Position numbers and translations under genes: made by a program. The notes beneath the pieces are model-generated. The model made no database searches. It was not told where the DNA came from and worked only from the letters and a program-made list of their open reading frames with translations. DNA of 45,165 nt from JBCCMA01 sp045107005 (GTDB taxonomy: Bacteria > Pseudomonadota > Gammaproteobacteria > Steroidobacterales > JBCCMA01), in NCBI GenBank assembly GCA_045107005.1, contig JBGCFP010000086.1, positions 1 through 45,165 of the forward strand. Reading direction: 5' to 3'. Positions 1-7,813 of the stretch are shown here, piece after piece. How positions within the stretch are numbered: position 1 is the stretch's first letter; each line of letters starts with the position of its first letter.

Positions 1-742
1 ATGCAAACACGCCGTGATAAACGCGTGGCTCACGCCCCTCTTTCTCTGCGCGCTCGAGCTCGAACAGTTCCTGGTTCTTCAGGATCGTGACCACGTCGAT
101 CATGGCCTGGCTGTCGTAGCCGACGCGGACCAGATAGGCGGCACCCAGCTCATCCGCCTCGAGCTCCATGCCGCGGCCATAACCGCTCACCAGTGCACCA
201 CCGAGCAACCCGGTCAGCGTCGAGCCAACGGCACCGGTCGTCGCGCCTGCCACCGAGCCCAGGATGTTCAGCAACGAGCGACCGCTTTGCTGACGTACGG
301 CATGGCGTGCCGTAATGTGCCCGATTTCGTGACCCAAAACCGCCGCAAGCTCCGCCTCGGAATTCAAATAAGAGAGCAGTCCGCGCGTGATGTAGACGAA
401 ACCACCCGGCACGGCGAAAGCGTTGACCTCTTCACTGTCGAGCACGGTGAACACATATTGCAGGTGGGGCCGATCGCCTTTGTCGGCCAGTTCATTGCCG
501 ATGCGCGTGACGTAGGCCTGCAGCGCCGAATCGTTGTAGACGCGATACTTCTGGAGAATCTGCGGGTGCGTAATGCGCCCGATCTCTATCTCCTTCTCCT
601 CGCTCATCGTCACGAAATCCGTGCCACCCGTCGCCGGATTTGACGCACAGCCGCCCAGCAGCCCAGTGCCAAGCATGAGAACGGCCAGCGCGCACGGGGG
701 GGCGATGGACCGGGTCGGTCGTTTCGAAACGCGTAGAGTCAT
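1..742 (-). CDS. M48 family zinc metalloprotease, lipoprotein (3' end outside window)
   Basis: Reading the minus strand from an ATG at 742-740 gives an uninterrupted frame that runs off the left edge; about 247 residues are visible. The N-terminus is a lipoprotein signal: a basic start, a hydrophobic stretch and the lipobox LLGGC with Cys at residue 32. The zinc site is clear: HEIGH at residues 138-142 supplies two His and the catalytic Glu, and ELEAD at 193-197 supplies the third ligand, as in the M48 family (BepA/LoiP type). Members act in the periplasm in outer-membrane protein quality control. A glycine- and alanine-rich stretch lies between the two motifs. The C-terminal part, including any TPR repeats, is not visible, so BepA and LoiP types cannot be separated. 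The family assignment is very secure; the exact role is not. Confidence 0.93.
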   Translation of the reverse strand, partial: MTLRVSKRPTRSIAPPCALAVLMLGTGLLGGCASNPATGGTDFVTMSEEKEIEIGRITHPQILQKYRVYNDSALQAYVTRIGNELADKGDRPHLQYVFTVLDSEEVNAFAVPGGFVYITRGLLSYLNSEAELAAVLGHEIGHITARHAVRQQSGRSLLNILGSVAGATTGAVGSTLTGLLGGALVSGYGRGMELEADELGAAYLVRVGYDSQAMIDVVTILKNQELFELERAEKEGREPRVYHGVFA

Positions 743-1104
743 GATGTGGGACGCTCCTCGAATTGGCGGTTTACGGCGCAATACGTGCACCTGCAGCCGA
801 AGTATACCAATTTTCGTAGATCGTGCTGGGATAGAACCGTGAAGGTAAAAGTAATTGAAGTCCAAAGAAAAAGACAGGGCCTGTCAGACGCTCAAGATTG
901 AATCCGACATGCGGGCAGAAACGATCACAGACATCCTCGTACCGCCACCAGCGCCGCATAGGCGGTAGAAGCGGAGTTTTGGAATCATTATGTTGAATAC
1001 AGCCGCTCAGATCCGAACGGATCGCAATGTGAAAGGGAGCGTTTCAACGCCGCGCCCGGCAGGACTACCCGGGCGCAAAACAGGCCATTTAGCTTGCCAA
1101 AAAA
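743..1104. other. Intergenic region between M48 gene and tRNA-Glu
   Basis: These 362 bases lie upstream of the M48 gene and downstream of the tRNA pair on the minus strand. A 62-codon minus-strand frame at 771-959 exists, but it has no recognisable domain and no good ribosome binding site, so I do not call it. The only structure I see is the strong hairpin at 1052-1076, listed separately. The promoter of the M48 gene must lie here, but no convincing -35/-10 pair stood out. Confidence 0.6.
1052..1076 (-). terminator. GC-rich hairpin downstream of tRNA-Ala/tRNA-Glu
   Basis: A perfect 8-bp inverted repeat (GCGCCCGG at 1052-1059, CCGGGCGC at 1069-1076) encloses a 9-base loop. It sits about 30 bases past the 3' end of tRNA-Glu in the direction of transcription. 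No T-run follows the stem on the minus strand, so it is not a textbook intrinsic terminator. It may act as a transcript end or processing structure. Confidence 0.35.
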
Positions 1105-1180
1105 TGGCGTCCCCAAGGGGATTCGAACCCCTGTTGCCGCCGTGAAAGGGCGGAGTCCTGGGCCTCTAGACGATGGGGAC
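1105..1180 (-). tRNA. tRNA-Glu (TTC)
   Basis: The reverse complement folds into a complete cloverleaf with acceptor GTCCCCA, D arm, anticodon loop CTTTCAC (anticodon TTC), T arm GGTTCGAATCC and an encoded 3' CCA. It lies 22 bases downstream of tRNA-Ala in the same orientation, so the two are very likely one transcript. The family's usual sequence is closely matched and no base is missing. Confidence 0.97.
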
Positions 1181-1202
1181 ACTGACTTATCAAGAAGGCA
1201 GT

Positions 1203-1278
<76 letters not shown>

Positions 1279-1295
1279 GTGCATCGAGCGGGCAG

Positions 1296-1324
1296 ATCGT
1301 ACGCGACCCGTCCACGCAGGTCAA
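1296..1324 (-). promoter_or_regulatory. Sigma-70-type promoter for the tRNA-Ala/tRNA-Glu unit
   Basis: On the minus strand a -35 box TTGACC (1324-1319) is followed by a 17-base spacer and a -10 box TACGAT (1301-1296). Each hexamer matches consensus at five of six bases. The stretch between the -10 box and the tRNA is GC-rich, as in stable-RNA promoters under stringent control. Confidence 0.7.
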
Positions 1325-1382
1325 CAAACAAAAGCGTGATTTTTCAACTAAAATTCAAGCCATCAGCGGTCGGGATTGAATA

Positions 1383-3371
1383 CTATTGAACGCGCTTGCT
1401 TGGCAGCGGCGTCACGTTATTCGCGGCCAGATAACGGCCATTTTGTTTCGCTTCCAGAGCTCCCTGCCAAACGAGATCGACAACATCCGACAGCGGTCGA
1501 TATTCATCAACCGCGCCCATCAAGATGCGGCGTGCCGCCTCGCAGTCCAGCTCACGATTGGCTTTCGACAGTTCATCAAGCACGCGGCGTACCTCATCCC
1601 ATGGGAGCATCTTTTCTTCAGCCCGCATAATCATGGGGTGCTTGGTGCCCATCACGTTATTGCCGATCAGAAGTTCCTCATAGAGCTTCTCGGCCGGCCG
1701 CAATCCCGTGTATTTGATTTCAATATCACCCTCCGGGTTTTCCTCGCTCATAACGGTCAAGCCCATCAAATGAATCATGCGCTTGGCCAGGTCGTCGATC
1801 TTCACGGGTTTGCCCATGTCGAGCACGAAAACATCGCCACCGAGACCCTGGGAACCGGCCTGCAGCACCAATTGAGCGGCCTCGGGAATTGTCATGAAAT
1901 AGCGAATGATTTCCTTGTGGGTAACGGTAACGGGACCGCCGCGACGAATCTGTTCGCGAAATAGCGGCACGACCGAGCCAGAAGACTCCAAAACGTTGCC
2001 AAATCGAACCATGCAAAATCGGGTTTGAACGCCGCGATCATCAAGACCTTGCAGGACGATTTCAGCTAGGCGCTTACTTGCGCCCATTACGTTTGTCGGA
2101 CACACGGCCTTGTCTGTCGACACCAGAACAAACGTTTCCACATTGCATTCGACGGCAGCAGAAGCGGTATGGTACGTGCCAAACACATTATTACAGACTC
2201 CCTGCAACAGATTCTGCTCAACCAGCGGTACGTGTTTGTAGGCGGCCGCGTGATAGACCGTGTTCACGCCGAACGAGCGCATCACCGACATGACGCGCTG
2301 CTTGTCGTCTGCCGATCCAAGCAGCGGTACCACTTCCACATCACCGTATTCATCGCGTTCAAGCGCAGCGGCAAGTTCACCGTTAATGTTGTAGAGCGCA
2401 AGCTCCGAGATTTCGAAAAGCAGAAGTTTCGCTGGGCCCAGACGCAATATCTGGCGACACAATTCAGAGCCGATGGAACCGCCGGCGCCGGTCACCATGA
2501 TGACTTTATTGCAGATACACGCACCGAGCAGTTCTTCGACCGGCGGCACCGTGTCCCGTCCAAGCAGGTCAGCAACCTCGACATCGCGAATTTCGTCAAC
2601 TCGCGCGTTCCCGGAAATCAGGTCAGAAAAATTGGGCATGGTCTGAACGTGAACCTGAAGCCGCTCCAACTTGCTAATAATCTGCTTGCGGCGCCGACGC
2701 GACACGGACGGCAAAGCCAGCAGCACGCGCGAGATCTGCAGCTCTTCGACAAGACGACCAAGATCCGCAGGGTCAAAGACCTCGATACCATTGATAACGC
2801 TGCCGTGTAACGCCGCACCGTCGTCTGCAAAGGCGACAGGGAGAAACTCCTGCCCCCCAACCAAAGCCGACGCCAACCGCGCCCCTGCACCACCAGCTCC
2901 GTAAATCGCCACACGTTCACCACGCCGTCGATCACGCTGCAAAAAACCACGCACAATAAACCGACTTCCGCCAACGTAAAGCACCGCGACAATCCAGAAA
3001 ATCACCAGGACCGTGAGCGGGAGCGGATTAGGTGCCAGCAGGGCCGCGACCGCGGCCAGAGATGCGATGATCAAGGACACGCCGTAGACCACGGCGACAA
3101 CGGCTCTGGCACCCATAAACCGGACGACTGCCCGATACAAATTCAAACGGCCCAAAATCAGCAGTGCCAGGGCCGAAACCAGCGGATAGTACCACCAGGT
3201 CAAAGAAAGCTCGGAGAATGGCTCTCCAAATCGTAAATAGAAAGCAACCCACAAGGCCGAGGGCACGGTAATCGCATCCGTGGCAAACATCATTATCCGC
3301 TTCGTACGTCGGGAAAGACGTCCGAGAAAGCTCGAAAACGAATCGACAAGAGTTTTAGGTCTGTTGGTCAA
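1383..3371 (-). CDS. WbpM/PglF-type nucleotide-sugar 4,6-dehydratase, copy 1
   Basis: This is a membrane-bound enzyme of the WbpM/PglF/CapD family, which removes water from UDP-GlcNAc to give UDP-4-keto-6-deoxy-GlcNAc. About 660 residues, the family's usual size. Four hydrophobic segments lie in the first about 140 residues, then a first Rossmann fold (YGAGGAGAR), then the catalytic NAD-binding domain (TGAGGSIGSEL near residue 290). The short-chain YxxxK motif is replaced by MxxxK in TNVMGASKR, as in the long family members. I chose the TTG at 3371-3369 because AGGAAG sits 7 bases upstream; a second TTG at 3392 lacks such a site. A perfect TATAAT lies upstream. It is a close paralogue of the gene at 18096-20078. 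It stands alone as a transcription unit, so which of the two supplies which pathway is unclear. Confidence 0.92.
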   Translation of the reverse strand: MTNRPKTLVDSFSSFLGRLSRRTKRIMMFATDAITVPSALWVAFYLRFGEPFSELSLTWWYYPLVSALALLILGRLNLYRAVVRFMGARAVVAVVYGVSLIIASLAAVAALLAPNPLPLTVLVIFWIVAVLYVGGSRFIVRGFLQRDRRRGERVAIYGAGGAGARLASALVGGQEFLPVAFADDGAALHGSVINGIEVFDPADLGRLVEELQISRVLLALPSVSRRRRKQIISKLERLQVHVQTMPNFSDLISGNARVDEIRDVEVADLLGRDTVPPVEELLGACICNKVIMVTGAGGSIGSELCRQILRLGPAKLLLFEISELALYNINGELAAALERDEYGDVEVVPLLGSADDKQRVMSVMRSFGVNTVYHAAAYKHVPLVEQNLLQGVCNNVFGTYHTASAAVECNVETFVLVSTDKAVCPTNVMGASKRLAEIVLQGLDDRGVQTRFCMVRFGNVLESSGSVVPLFREQIRRGGPVTVTHKEIIRYFMTIPEAAQLVLQAGSQGLGGDVFVLDMGKPVKIDDLAKRMIHLMGLTVMSEENPEGDIEIKYTGLRPAEKLYEELLIGNNVMGTKHPMIMRAEEKMLPWDEVRRVLDELSKANRELDCEAARRILMGAVDEYRPLSDVVDLVWQGALEAKQNGRYLAANNVTPLPSKRVQ

Positions 3372-3449
3372 AACGGATCTTCCTTGTGGCAAAAAGTGGC
3401 GTTATGCCCCGTGGTCAGACGCAGGGTAACCGCCCCCTAACGCCGCGCG

Positions 3450-3455
3450 ATTATA
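3450..3455 (-). promoter_or_regulatory. -10 box of dehydratase copy 1
   Basis: On the minus strand this is a perfect TATAAT, about 79 bases before the TTG start. A TTGTAG lies 19 bases upstream and could be a weak -35 box at a longer than ideal spacing. The region between is T-rich. Confidence 0.55.
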
Positions 3456-3605
3456 CAGAAAGCGAAAAAATTCACTACAAAACAGGCGATAACGAACTGT
3501 TTCGGTAGCTTTTTGTAGACCAATTCTCACTGAAACCCTGTCTCCCGGACGCCGCAGGGCTGCCAAAGCGGCACCAAACGCAGCAAGTTCGCGATTCCTG
3601 GCGCG

Positions 3606-3635
3606 TTGACGGGTCATCCCGGCAAGCCTTAGACT
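3606..3635 (+). promoter_or_regulatory. Putative promoter of wbpB
   Basis: A TTGACG (five of six bases) is followed by an 18-base spacer and TAGACT (four of six). The start codon is 57 bases beyond the -10 box. The match is fair, not strong. Confidence 0.42.
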
Positions 3636-3691
3636 CCAGCCCGGCCCCGTCGGGCGCCGCCGTTCGCTGCCCACCTCAACCGAGATTCTGC

Positions 3692-4753
3692 ATGAATATT
3701 AGCCAAAACCTGATCCAAGACCGAAAAATCAAACTTGCGTTGATAGGTTGCGGCCGAATTTCGAAAAACCACATAGGCTCGATAGAAAAACATGCCGATG
3801 CTCTCGAACTGGTGGCGGTCTGTGACCCTGATCAGGAGCGGCTGGCAAAGACCGTCGAGGCAACGGGCGCGCAAGGATTTTCAAGCTACCGCAAATTATT
3901 GGCTGAATCGGACGCGGATGCGGTCATTCTGGCGACGCCAAGTGGCATGCACCCGTCACAAGCCATCGCAGCCGCCGAACATGACAAGCATGTCATCACG
4001 GAAAAACCCATGGCGACACGCTGGCAAGACGCGCTCGATATGGTGGAAAGTTGTGACAAAGCTGGCGTTCACCTGTTTGTGGTCAAGCAGAATCGACGGA
4101 ATGCCACGCTGCAGCTGCTGCGTAAAGCGATTAAGGAAAAGCGTTTCGGGCGGATATTCATGGTCAACCTGAGCGTCTTTTGGACCCGGCCACAGTCTTA
4201 TTATGATCAGGATGCGTGGCGAGGCACGTGGGAGTTCGACGGCGGCGCGCTGATGAATCAGGCCAGTCACTATGTCGATCTACTCGACTGGCTGATCGGA
4301 CCGGTCGAGAGTGTGCAGGCCTACACAGCTACACTGGACCGGGATATCGAGGTTGAGGATACGGCCGCCCTGAGCATTCGCTGGAGATCCGGAGCGCTCG
4401 GCTCAATGAATGTCACGATGCTGACCTATCCGAAAAACCTCGAAGGGTCGATCACGATCATCGGCGAGACCGGCACAGCTCGCATCGGCGGCATTGCAGC
4501 GAACGAAATTCAGGTCTGGGATTTTGCCGACAAGCAACCTGAAGACGAAGACGTTGCCTCGGCAAACTACGCGACTACCTCGGTTTACGGTTTCGGTCAC
4601 CCCCTTTACTACCAGAGCGTCGTAAACACACTTCGGGATGGCGCCAAACCGGAAACTGACGGCCGCGAGGGACTGAAATCGATGGAACTCCTGATCGCCA
4701 GCTACTTGTCGGCGCGCGACGGCCGCCGCGTCTCGTTACCTCTCAAGTACTAG
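3692..4753 (+). CDS. wbpB: Gfo/Idh/MocA-family UDP-GlcNAcA 3-dehydrogenase (WbpB/WlbA type)
   Basis: 353 residues, the usual length. The N-terminal Rossmann fold begins with ALIGCGRISKNHI, a form typical of WbpB/WlbA, and EKPMATRW is the conserved Gfo/Idh/MocA active-site segment. In the known WbpA-B-E-D pathway this enzyme oxidises C3 of UDP-GlcNAcA so that WbpE can aminate it. WbpE and WbpD homologues are encoded at 14.7-16.4 kb and a C6 dehydrogenase at 36.4-37.7 kb, which supports the role, although wbpB is split from its partners by about 10 kb. A GAGA motif 7 bases before the ATG is the likely ribosome binding site. The gene ends inside a hairpin that also holds the stop codon of the convergent neighbour. 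Confidence 0.88.
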   Translation: MNISQNLIQDRKIKLALIGCGRISKNHIGSIEKHADALELVAVCDPDQERLAKTVEATGAQGFSSYRKLLAESDADAVILATPSGMHPSQAIAAAEHDKHVITEKPMATRWQDALDMVESCDKAGVHLFVVKQNRRNATLQLLRKAIKEKRFGRIFMVNLSVFWTRPQSYYDQDAWRGTWEFDGGALMNQASHYVDLLDWLIGPVESVQAYTATLDRDIEVEDTAALSIRWRSGALGSMNVTMLTYPKNLEGSITIIGETGTARIGGIAANEIQVWDFADKQPEDEDVASANYATTSVYGFGHPLYYQSVVNTLRDGAKPETDGREGLKSMELLIASYLSARDGRRVSLPLKY

Positions 4754-4800
4754 CCTTACCTATTCAAGAGAATCGCAAAATTCATGAATAGGGCAGGCTA
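4751..4800. terminator. Bidirectional hairpin between convergent genes
   Basis: Arms TAGCCT (4751-4756) and CCTATTCA (4759-4766) pair with TGAATAGG (4785-4792) and AGGCTA (4795-4800), with a two-base internal mismatch on each side. A further 4-bp stem GAAT/ATTC (4770-4773, 4780-4783) forms inside. The outermost bases are the TAG stop codons of both convergent genes. No T-run follows, so the termination mechanism is not certain. Confidence 0.6.
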
Positions 4801-5931
4801 GTCGGTCGCCGGCGGATAGCGCAAATGCGCGATGGCTTCGGGACCACACCAGGCAATCAAATCGATCATTGAGAGACCGGCGACGAACTCGTGCGGTCCG
4901 CGGGCGTACTCAATTGGCGCGTACTCTCGCACGTTCAGTTCGACTCCCGCATCGGTAAACGTTTGCTCGCTTTGGTAGTTCTGACCGCCCTTTCCGGACA
5001 AATAGACATTGCCATCGACCTGTAAAACCAGATCGAGTAGCCGCTGGTCGCTAGCTGATTCGACGTCGAACTCCGATGAACGCACGATGCGTCGACGCAA
5101 GCCCAAATAGGTCGCCACTCGCTGCATCAAATCAAGGTTCAGCTCAGCGAGTCGTTCATGAGGGGCTCCATAAGGTCCCTCAATCAGCGACAGGACATCA
5201 TCCCGATAAGGTGCCTTGGCCAGCATCTGGCGCAACGACCCAAGATGCTTGCCACGCCACTTTTTGTCCTCTGCCAGTCGCACGTCCAGGATCCGCGCGT
5301 CAGACGCTCGAGTCACTGGAACGGTTAACCAACGACTATCAACGCCGTCAGCGATTCGGGTTCGCGACACATAACTGCGCCCGGTTGGCATTTGCACGTC
5401 ATCCAGAATGACAAAGCAATCGCAGTGAACCAGCTTTGACCAGAACCCGGCCCACGGCAGGAAATTGGGCTGGTGGCACGCTACGACAGTCTGCGGCGTC
5501 AGCGGCGCGCTCATCCAGCGATACGCGCCCGGCGCGTTGCTCAATTCGACAAACTCATGGTTGGCGTAAAAGCGCGTAGCGGCATCATTGTCCGCCGCAA
5601 CTTTCAGCGAGAGTTGCCGCAGGCCCGCTGCCAACGCACGCGTTTTCAGCGCGGCCACAAGCTCGCCACCCAAACCTTTGCCTCGAAGCGCTTCGGACAC
5701 CACGATGCGATGCAAATGCGCACGCAACGGATCGGGCTGAGACGCTATCGCGTAGCCAACGACTCTCCGCTCGTCATCGAACGCGATAAGCGACAGCGAC
5801 CATTTTCCGTTGCGGTTACTTTCAAAGTGATCGGCCGTCCAATCGTCGCCCGTCAAACCCGACGGCAACGCAAGCAACTGCTGCGAACGCTCTGCCGCAA
5901 CACGGCGCGACAACCCCTCGATTTGATACAC
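4798..5931 (-). CDS. GNAT N-acetyltransferase fused to a WbqC-family domain
   Basis: 377 residues with two domains. Residues 1 to about 140 are a GNAT acetyltransferase: the acetyl-CoA loop RGKGLGG is at 83-89, preceded by the HRIVVSEAL strand, and the late motif NDAATRFYANHEF is at 114-127. From about residue 148 it is a WbqC-family protein, shown by HQPNFLPWAGF at 153-163 and FVILDDVQM after it. WbqC-like proteins occur in O-antigen and polysaccharide clusters but their reaction is not well defined. The likely job is acylation or another modification of an amino sugar in the polymer. It is the last gene of the minus-strand polysaccharide run, 9 bases after the PIG-L deacetylase gene. The pairing of a deacetylase with an acetyltransferase suggests replacement of an N-acetyl group, an inference from context. 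Confidence 0.85.
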   Translation of the reverse strand: MYQIEGLSRRVAAERSQQLLALPSGLTGDDWTADHFESNRNGKWSLSLIAFDDERRVVGYAIASQPDPLRAHLHRIVVSEALRGKGLGGELVAALKTRALAAGLRQLSLKVAADNDAATRFYANHEFVELSNAPGAYRWMSAPLTPQTVVACHQPNFLPWAGFWSKLVHCDCFVILDDVQMPTGRSYVSRTRIADGVDSRWLTVPVTRASDARILDVRLAEDKKWRGKHLGSLRQMLAKAPYRDDVLSLIEGPYGAPHERLAELNLDLMQRVATYLGLRRRIVRSSEFDVESASDQRLLDLVLQVDGNVYLSGKGGQNYQSEQTFTDAGVELNVREYAPIEYARGPHEFVAGLSMIDLIAWCGPEAIAHLRYPPATD

Positions 5932-5940
5932 GTATGACTC

Positions 5941-6591
5941 CTAAAAAACGACGCGAATCACTTCGAAACACTCGGCATATTTGACGCCAATCTGGACGCC
6001 TCGAATGTGCGCCATGGAACGGGTAAACCCAGGCTGCATGTAGTCGCGGCGTCGTTGCGACGAGTAAGCGTCCAGCGCTTGAGATTTTGCGTCAATGTGC
6101 GCGTCGCCAAGCTGAATAAACGCTTGCGTGTCGAAACTCAGGTTGTTCCAGATCAGTTCGTAACCAAGAAGTGTGGTTTGCTTAAAGCACCGTACAGCCT
6201 CGTCAGCTACGGTCGCATGATCCTGGTGGATATCGTGACGCGACGGTGCCAACACCAAGTCGTATTTGCACTCGGCACGAAGCACAACCAGATCTTCCAG
6301 AATCTGTTGCCGCGCATAGTTGAGCTTGCGCACTTCGTAATCGTAAATTTTCAGCCGGTCAGGCGTGATGCCCAAACGCTTCGTGGCTTCGCGCACCTCA
6401 GTAACGAGAATGTCCGGTGGCAAGCCTTTTGGCACAGACTGTTGCGCCGTCGAAAACGCGGCGTAGGTCACCCTGGCACCCTCCTCGATCAGCCTGGCAA
6501 TCGTGCCACCCGCCCCCAATTCGCCGTCGTCGGTGTGTGGTGCTATCACCAACACTTCTTTAAACGGTAGTTCTTTCATTAGATCAGTCAT
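5941..6591 (-). CDS. PIG-L (LmbE) family deacetylase
   Basis: 216 residues, typical for the family. The zinc motif is APHTDDGELGAGG (residues 17-29), and a second metal or catalytic segment HDIHQDHAT is at 119-127. PIG-L enzymes remove N-acetyl groups from GlcNAc-type sugars or related conjugates. The first motif has Gly where many members have Glu (DDGE instead of DDEx), a variant I believe is common among sugar-cluster members. The start overlaps the end of the upstream glycosyltransferase gene by 8 bases, so translation is probably coupled. The protein lacks a signal peptide, so it would act on a nucleotide sugar or lipid-linked intermediate in the cytoplasm. Confidence 0.9.
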   Translation of the reverse strand: MTDLMKELPFKEVLVIAPHTDDGELGAGGTIARLIEEGARVTYAAFSTAQQSVPKGLPPDILVTEVREATKRLGITPDRLKIYDYEVRKLNYARQQILEDLVVLRAECKYDLVLAPSRHDIHQDHATVADEAVRCFKQTTLLGYELIWNNLSFDTQAFIQLGDAHIDAKSQALDAYSSQRRRDYMQPGFTRSMAHIRGVQIGVKYAECFEVIRVVF

Positions 6592-7705
6592 TGGCTAGCC
6601 GCCTGTAAAGCTGCATTAACGTGGGGAGTTCTTTGGACCAATTATAGGTGTTCATAATGGCGTCGCGTCCGTTGTCGCCTGCCGCTCGTGCCGCGTCGGC
6701 ATCGCGAAGCCAGTGCTCGAGCACGGCGGCAACTGCATTCGAATCCGATGGCTCAACGGCCGAACCGCATTGCGACGATTCAACCACTTCGGCCCACAGT
6801 GGCATGTTGGCAGTCACCACAGGAATGCCGCCAGCCATATACTCGAAGAGCTTGGTCGATATTGCTTCGTTAGCGGTGTCACACGGTAGACTAAGGACCG
6901 CGCCAACGGCCGCGTCCGATAACAGGCTCTGCACTTGCTGGCGATCAACCCACCCTGGAAACTCAACCGGCAGACCTGACGCCGCCTGATCCAATGCTCG
7001 ATCGTACTCATCGCCTCGACGGCGGCCTGCAATCACCAATTTGGCGTCCATCCGCTCACTCAAAACACGGAAACCATTGATCAACTCCAACACGCCGCGC
7101 GTCACATCGATCGTGCCGATAAATACGATGGTCGGTGTGCGCGGCGTCACACTGTCATCAGAGAAATCAAACTCCTCCAACGCAGGAAAATTTCGAACCG
7201 TAACGGTCTTGCGCGCATCGAACCGCTTGGCAATGGTTGGCGTCGCGCAAACGATGCCACTCAGTGTTCGGTTGCCGACGGCTTGCACCGCAGAAATCAA
7301 TCCGCTGAGCGGCTTGCGCAGCGGCTTCGGCACCCACTCTCGATCCAGAATTCGCTTGGGCATGTCCTCGTGAACGTCATACACAACGTTGCGTCCGTGC
7401 AGACGCAACAAGACGCCAACACCGATCAGTTCCGGGTCGTGGAAGTGGTAGATATCTGCACGAACCTCAAGCGCGCGACGGTACACTTGCCATGCGCTGC
7501 GCGTAAGCCGCGCCAAGCGCGACATGGGCTCGCTGAACAAATGCACATGTACGCCATTGACCGGCTCATCGCCGACCGGATAACCGTGCACCGCGATGAG
7601 ATGAACCTCGTTTCCCGCCGCCGCTAGCGAGCAGCACATCTTGGAGAAAATGCGCGCATCCTGCCAAGGATGCACCGTGGTTAAGTGCGCAATTCTCAGA
7701 GTCAT
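6584..7705 (-). CDS. GT4-family glycosyltransferase
   Basis: 373 residues with the two Rossmann-like halves of a GT-B enzyme. The N-terminal half starts RIAHLTTVHPWQDARIF and contains YHFHDPELI. The C-terminal half has the donor-binding segment TKLFEYMAGGIPVV, typical of GT4 retaining transferases. It would add one sugar to the undecaprenyl-linked repeat on the cytoplasmic side. Donor and linkage cannot be read from the sequence. It overlaps the PIG-L gene by 8 bases and follows the other GT4 gene after 108 bases that contain a small inverted repeat. Confidence 0.9.
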   Translation of the reverse strand: MTLRIAHLTTVHPWQDARIFSKMCCSLAAAGNEVHLIAVHGYPVGDEPVNGVHVHLFSEPMSRLARLTRSAWQVYRRALEVRADIYHFHDPELIGVGVLLRLHGRNVVYDVHEDMPKRILDREWVPKPLRKPLSGLISAVQAVGNRTLSGIVCATPTIAKRFDARKTVTVRNFPALEEFDFSDDSVTPRTPTIVFIGTIDVTRGVLELINGFRVLSERMDAKLVIAGRRRGDEYDRALDQAASGLPVEFPGWVDRQQVQSLLSDAAVGAVLSLPCDTANEAISTKLFEYMAGGIPVVTANMPLWAEVVESSQCGSAVEPSDSNAVAAVLEHWLRDADAARAAGDNGRDAIMNTYNWSKELPTLMQLYRRLAND

Positions 7706-7766
7706 AGCATTTCATTAATTGAGTGAGTCGATGACCAATAGCCCGGCCAAATCGCGAAGGGACGCA

Positions 7767-7798
7767 AGTCTAACAGCTTTTGCGTTGGACGCTAGACT
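7767..7798 (-). other. Inverted repeat between two glycosyltransferase genes
   Basis: AGTCTA (7767-7772) pairs with TAGACT (7793-7798), and an inner GCGT/ACGC hairpin can form in between. It lies in the 108-base gap inside an otherwise tightly packed run. No T-run follows it on the minus strand. It could be an mRNA processing or attenuation structure, or chance. Confidence 0.3.
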
Positions 7799-7813
7799 GT
7801 GCAGGAACAGGCA

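Larger units (their letters stand above)
3372..3691. other. Divergent intergenic region, dehydratase copy 1 / wbpB
   Basis: These 320 bases separate two divergent genes. They hold a perfect TATAAT for the leftward gene and a TTGACG/TAGACT pair for the rightward one, both listed separately. No gene is seen. The left part is AT-richer than its surroundings. Confidence 0.7.

Noticed and set aside
771..959. 62-codon minus-strand frame between the M48 gene and the tRNAs
   Set aside because: No recognised domain, no good ribosome binding site and an unusual residue mix; more likely chance.
961..968. GGCGGTAG, the core of the ops/JUMPstart element
   Set aside because: It is on the plus strand where no polysaccharide operon follows, lacks the rest of the element, and an 8-base match is expected about once by chance in a window of this size.
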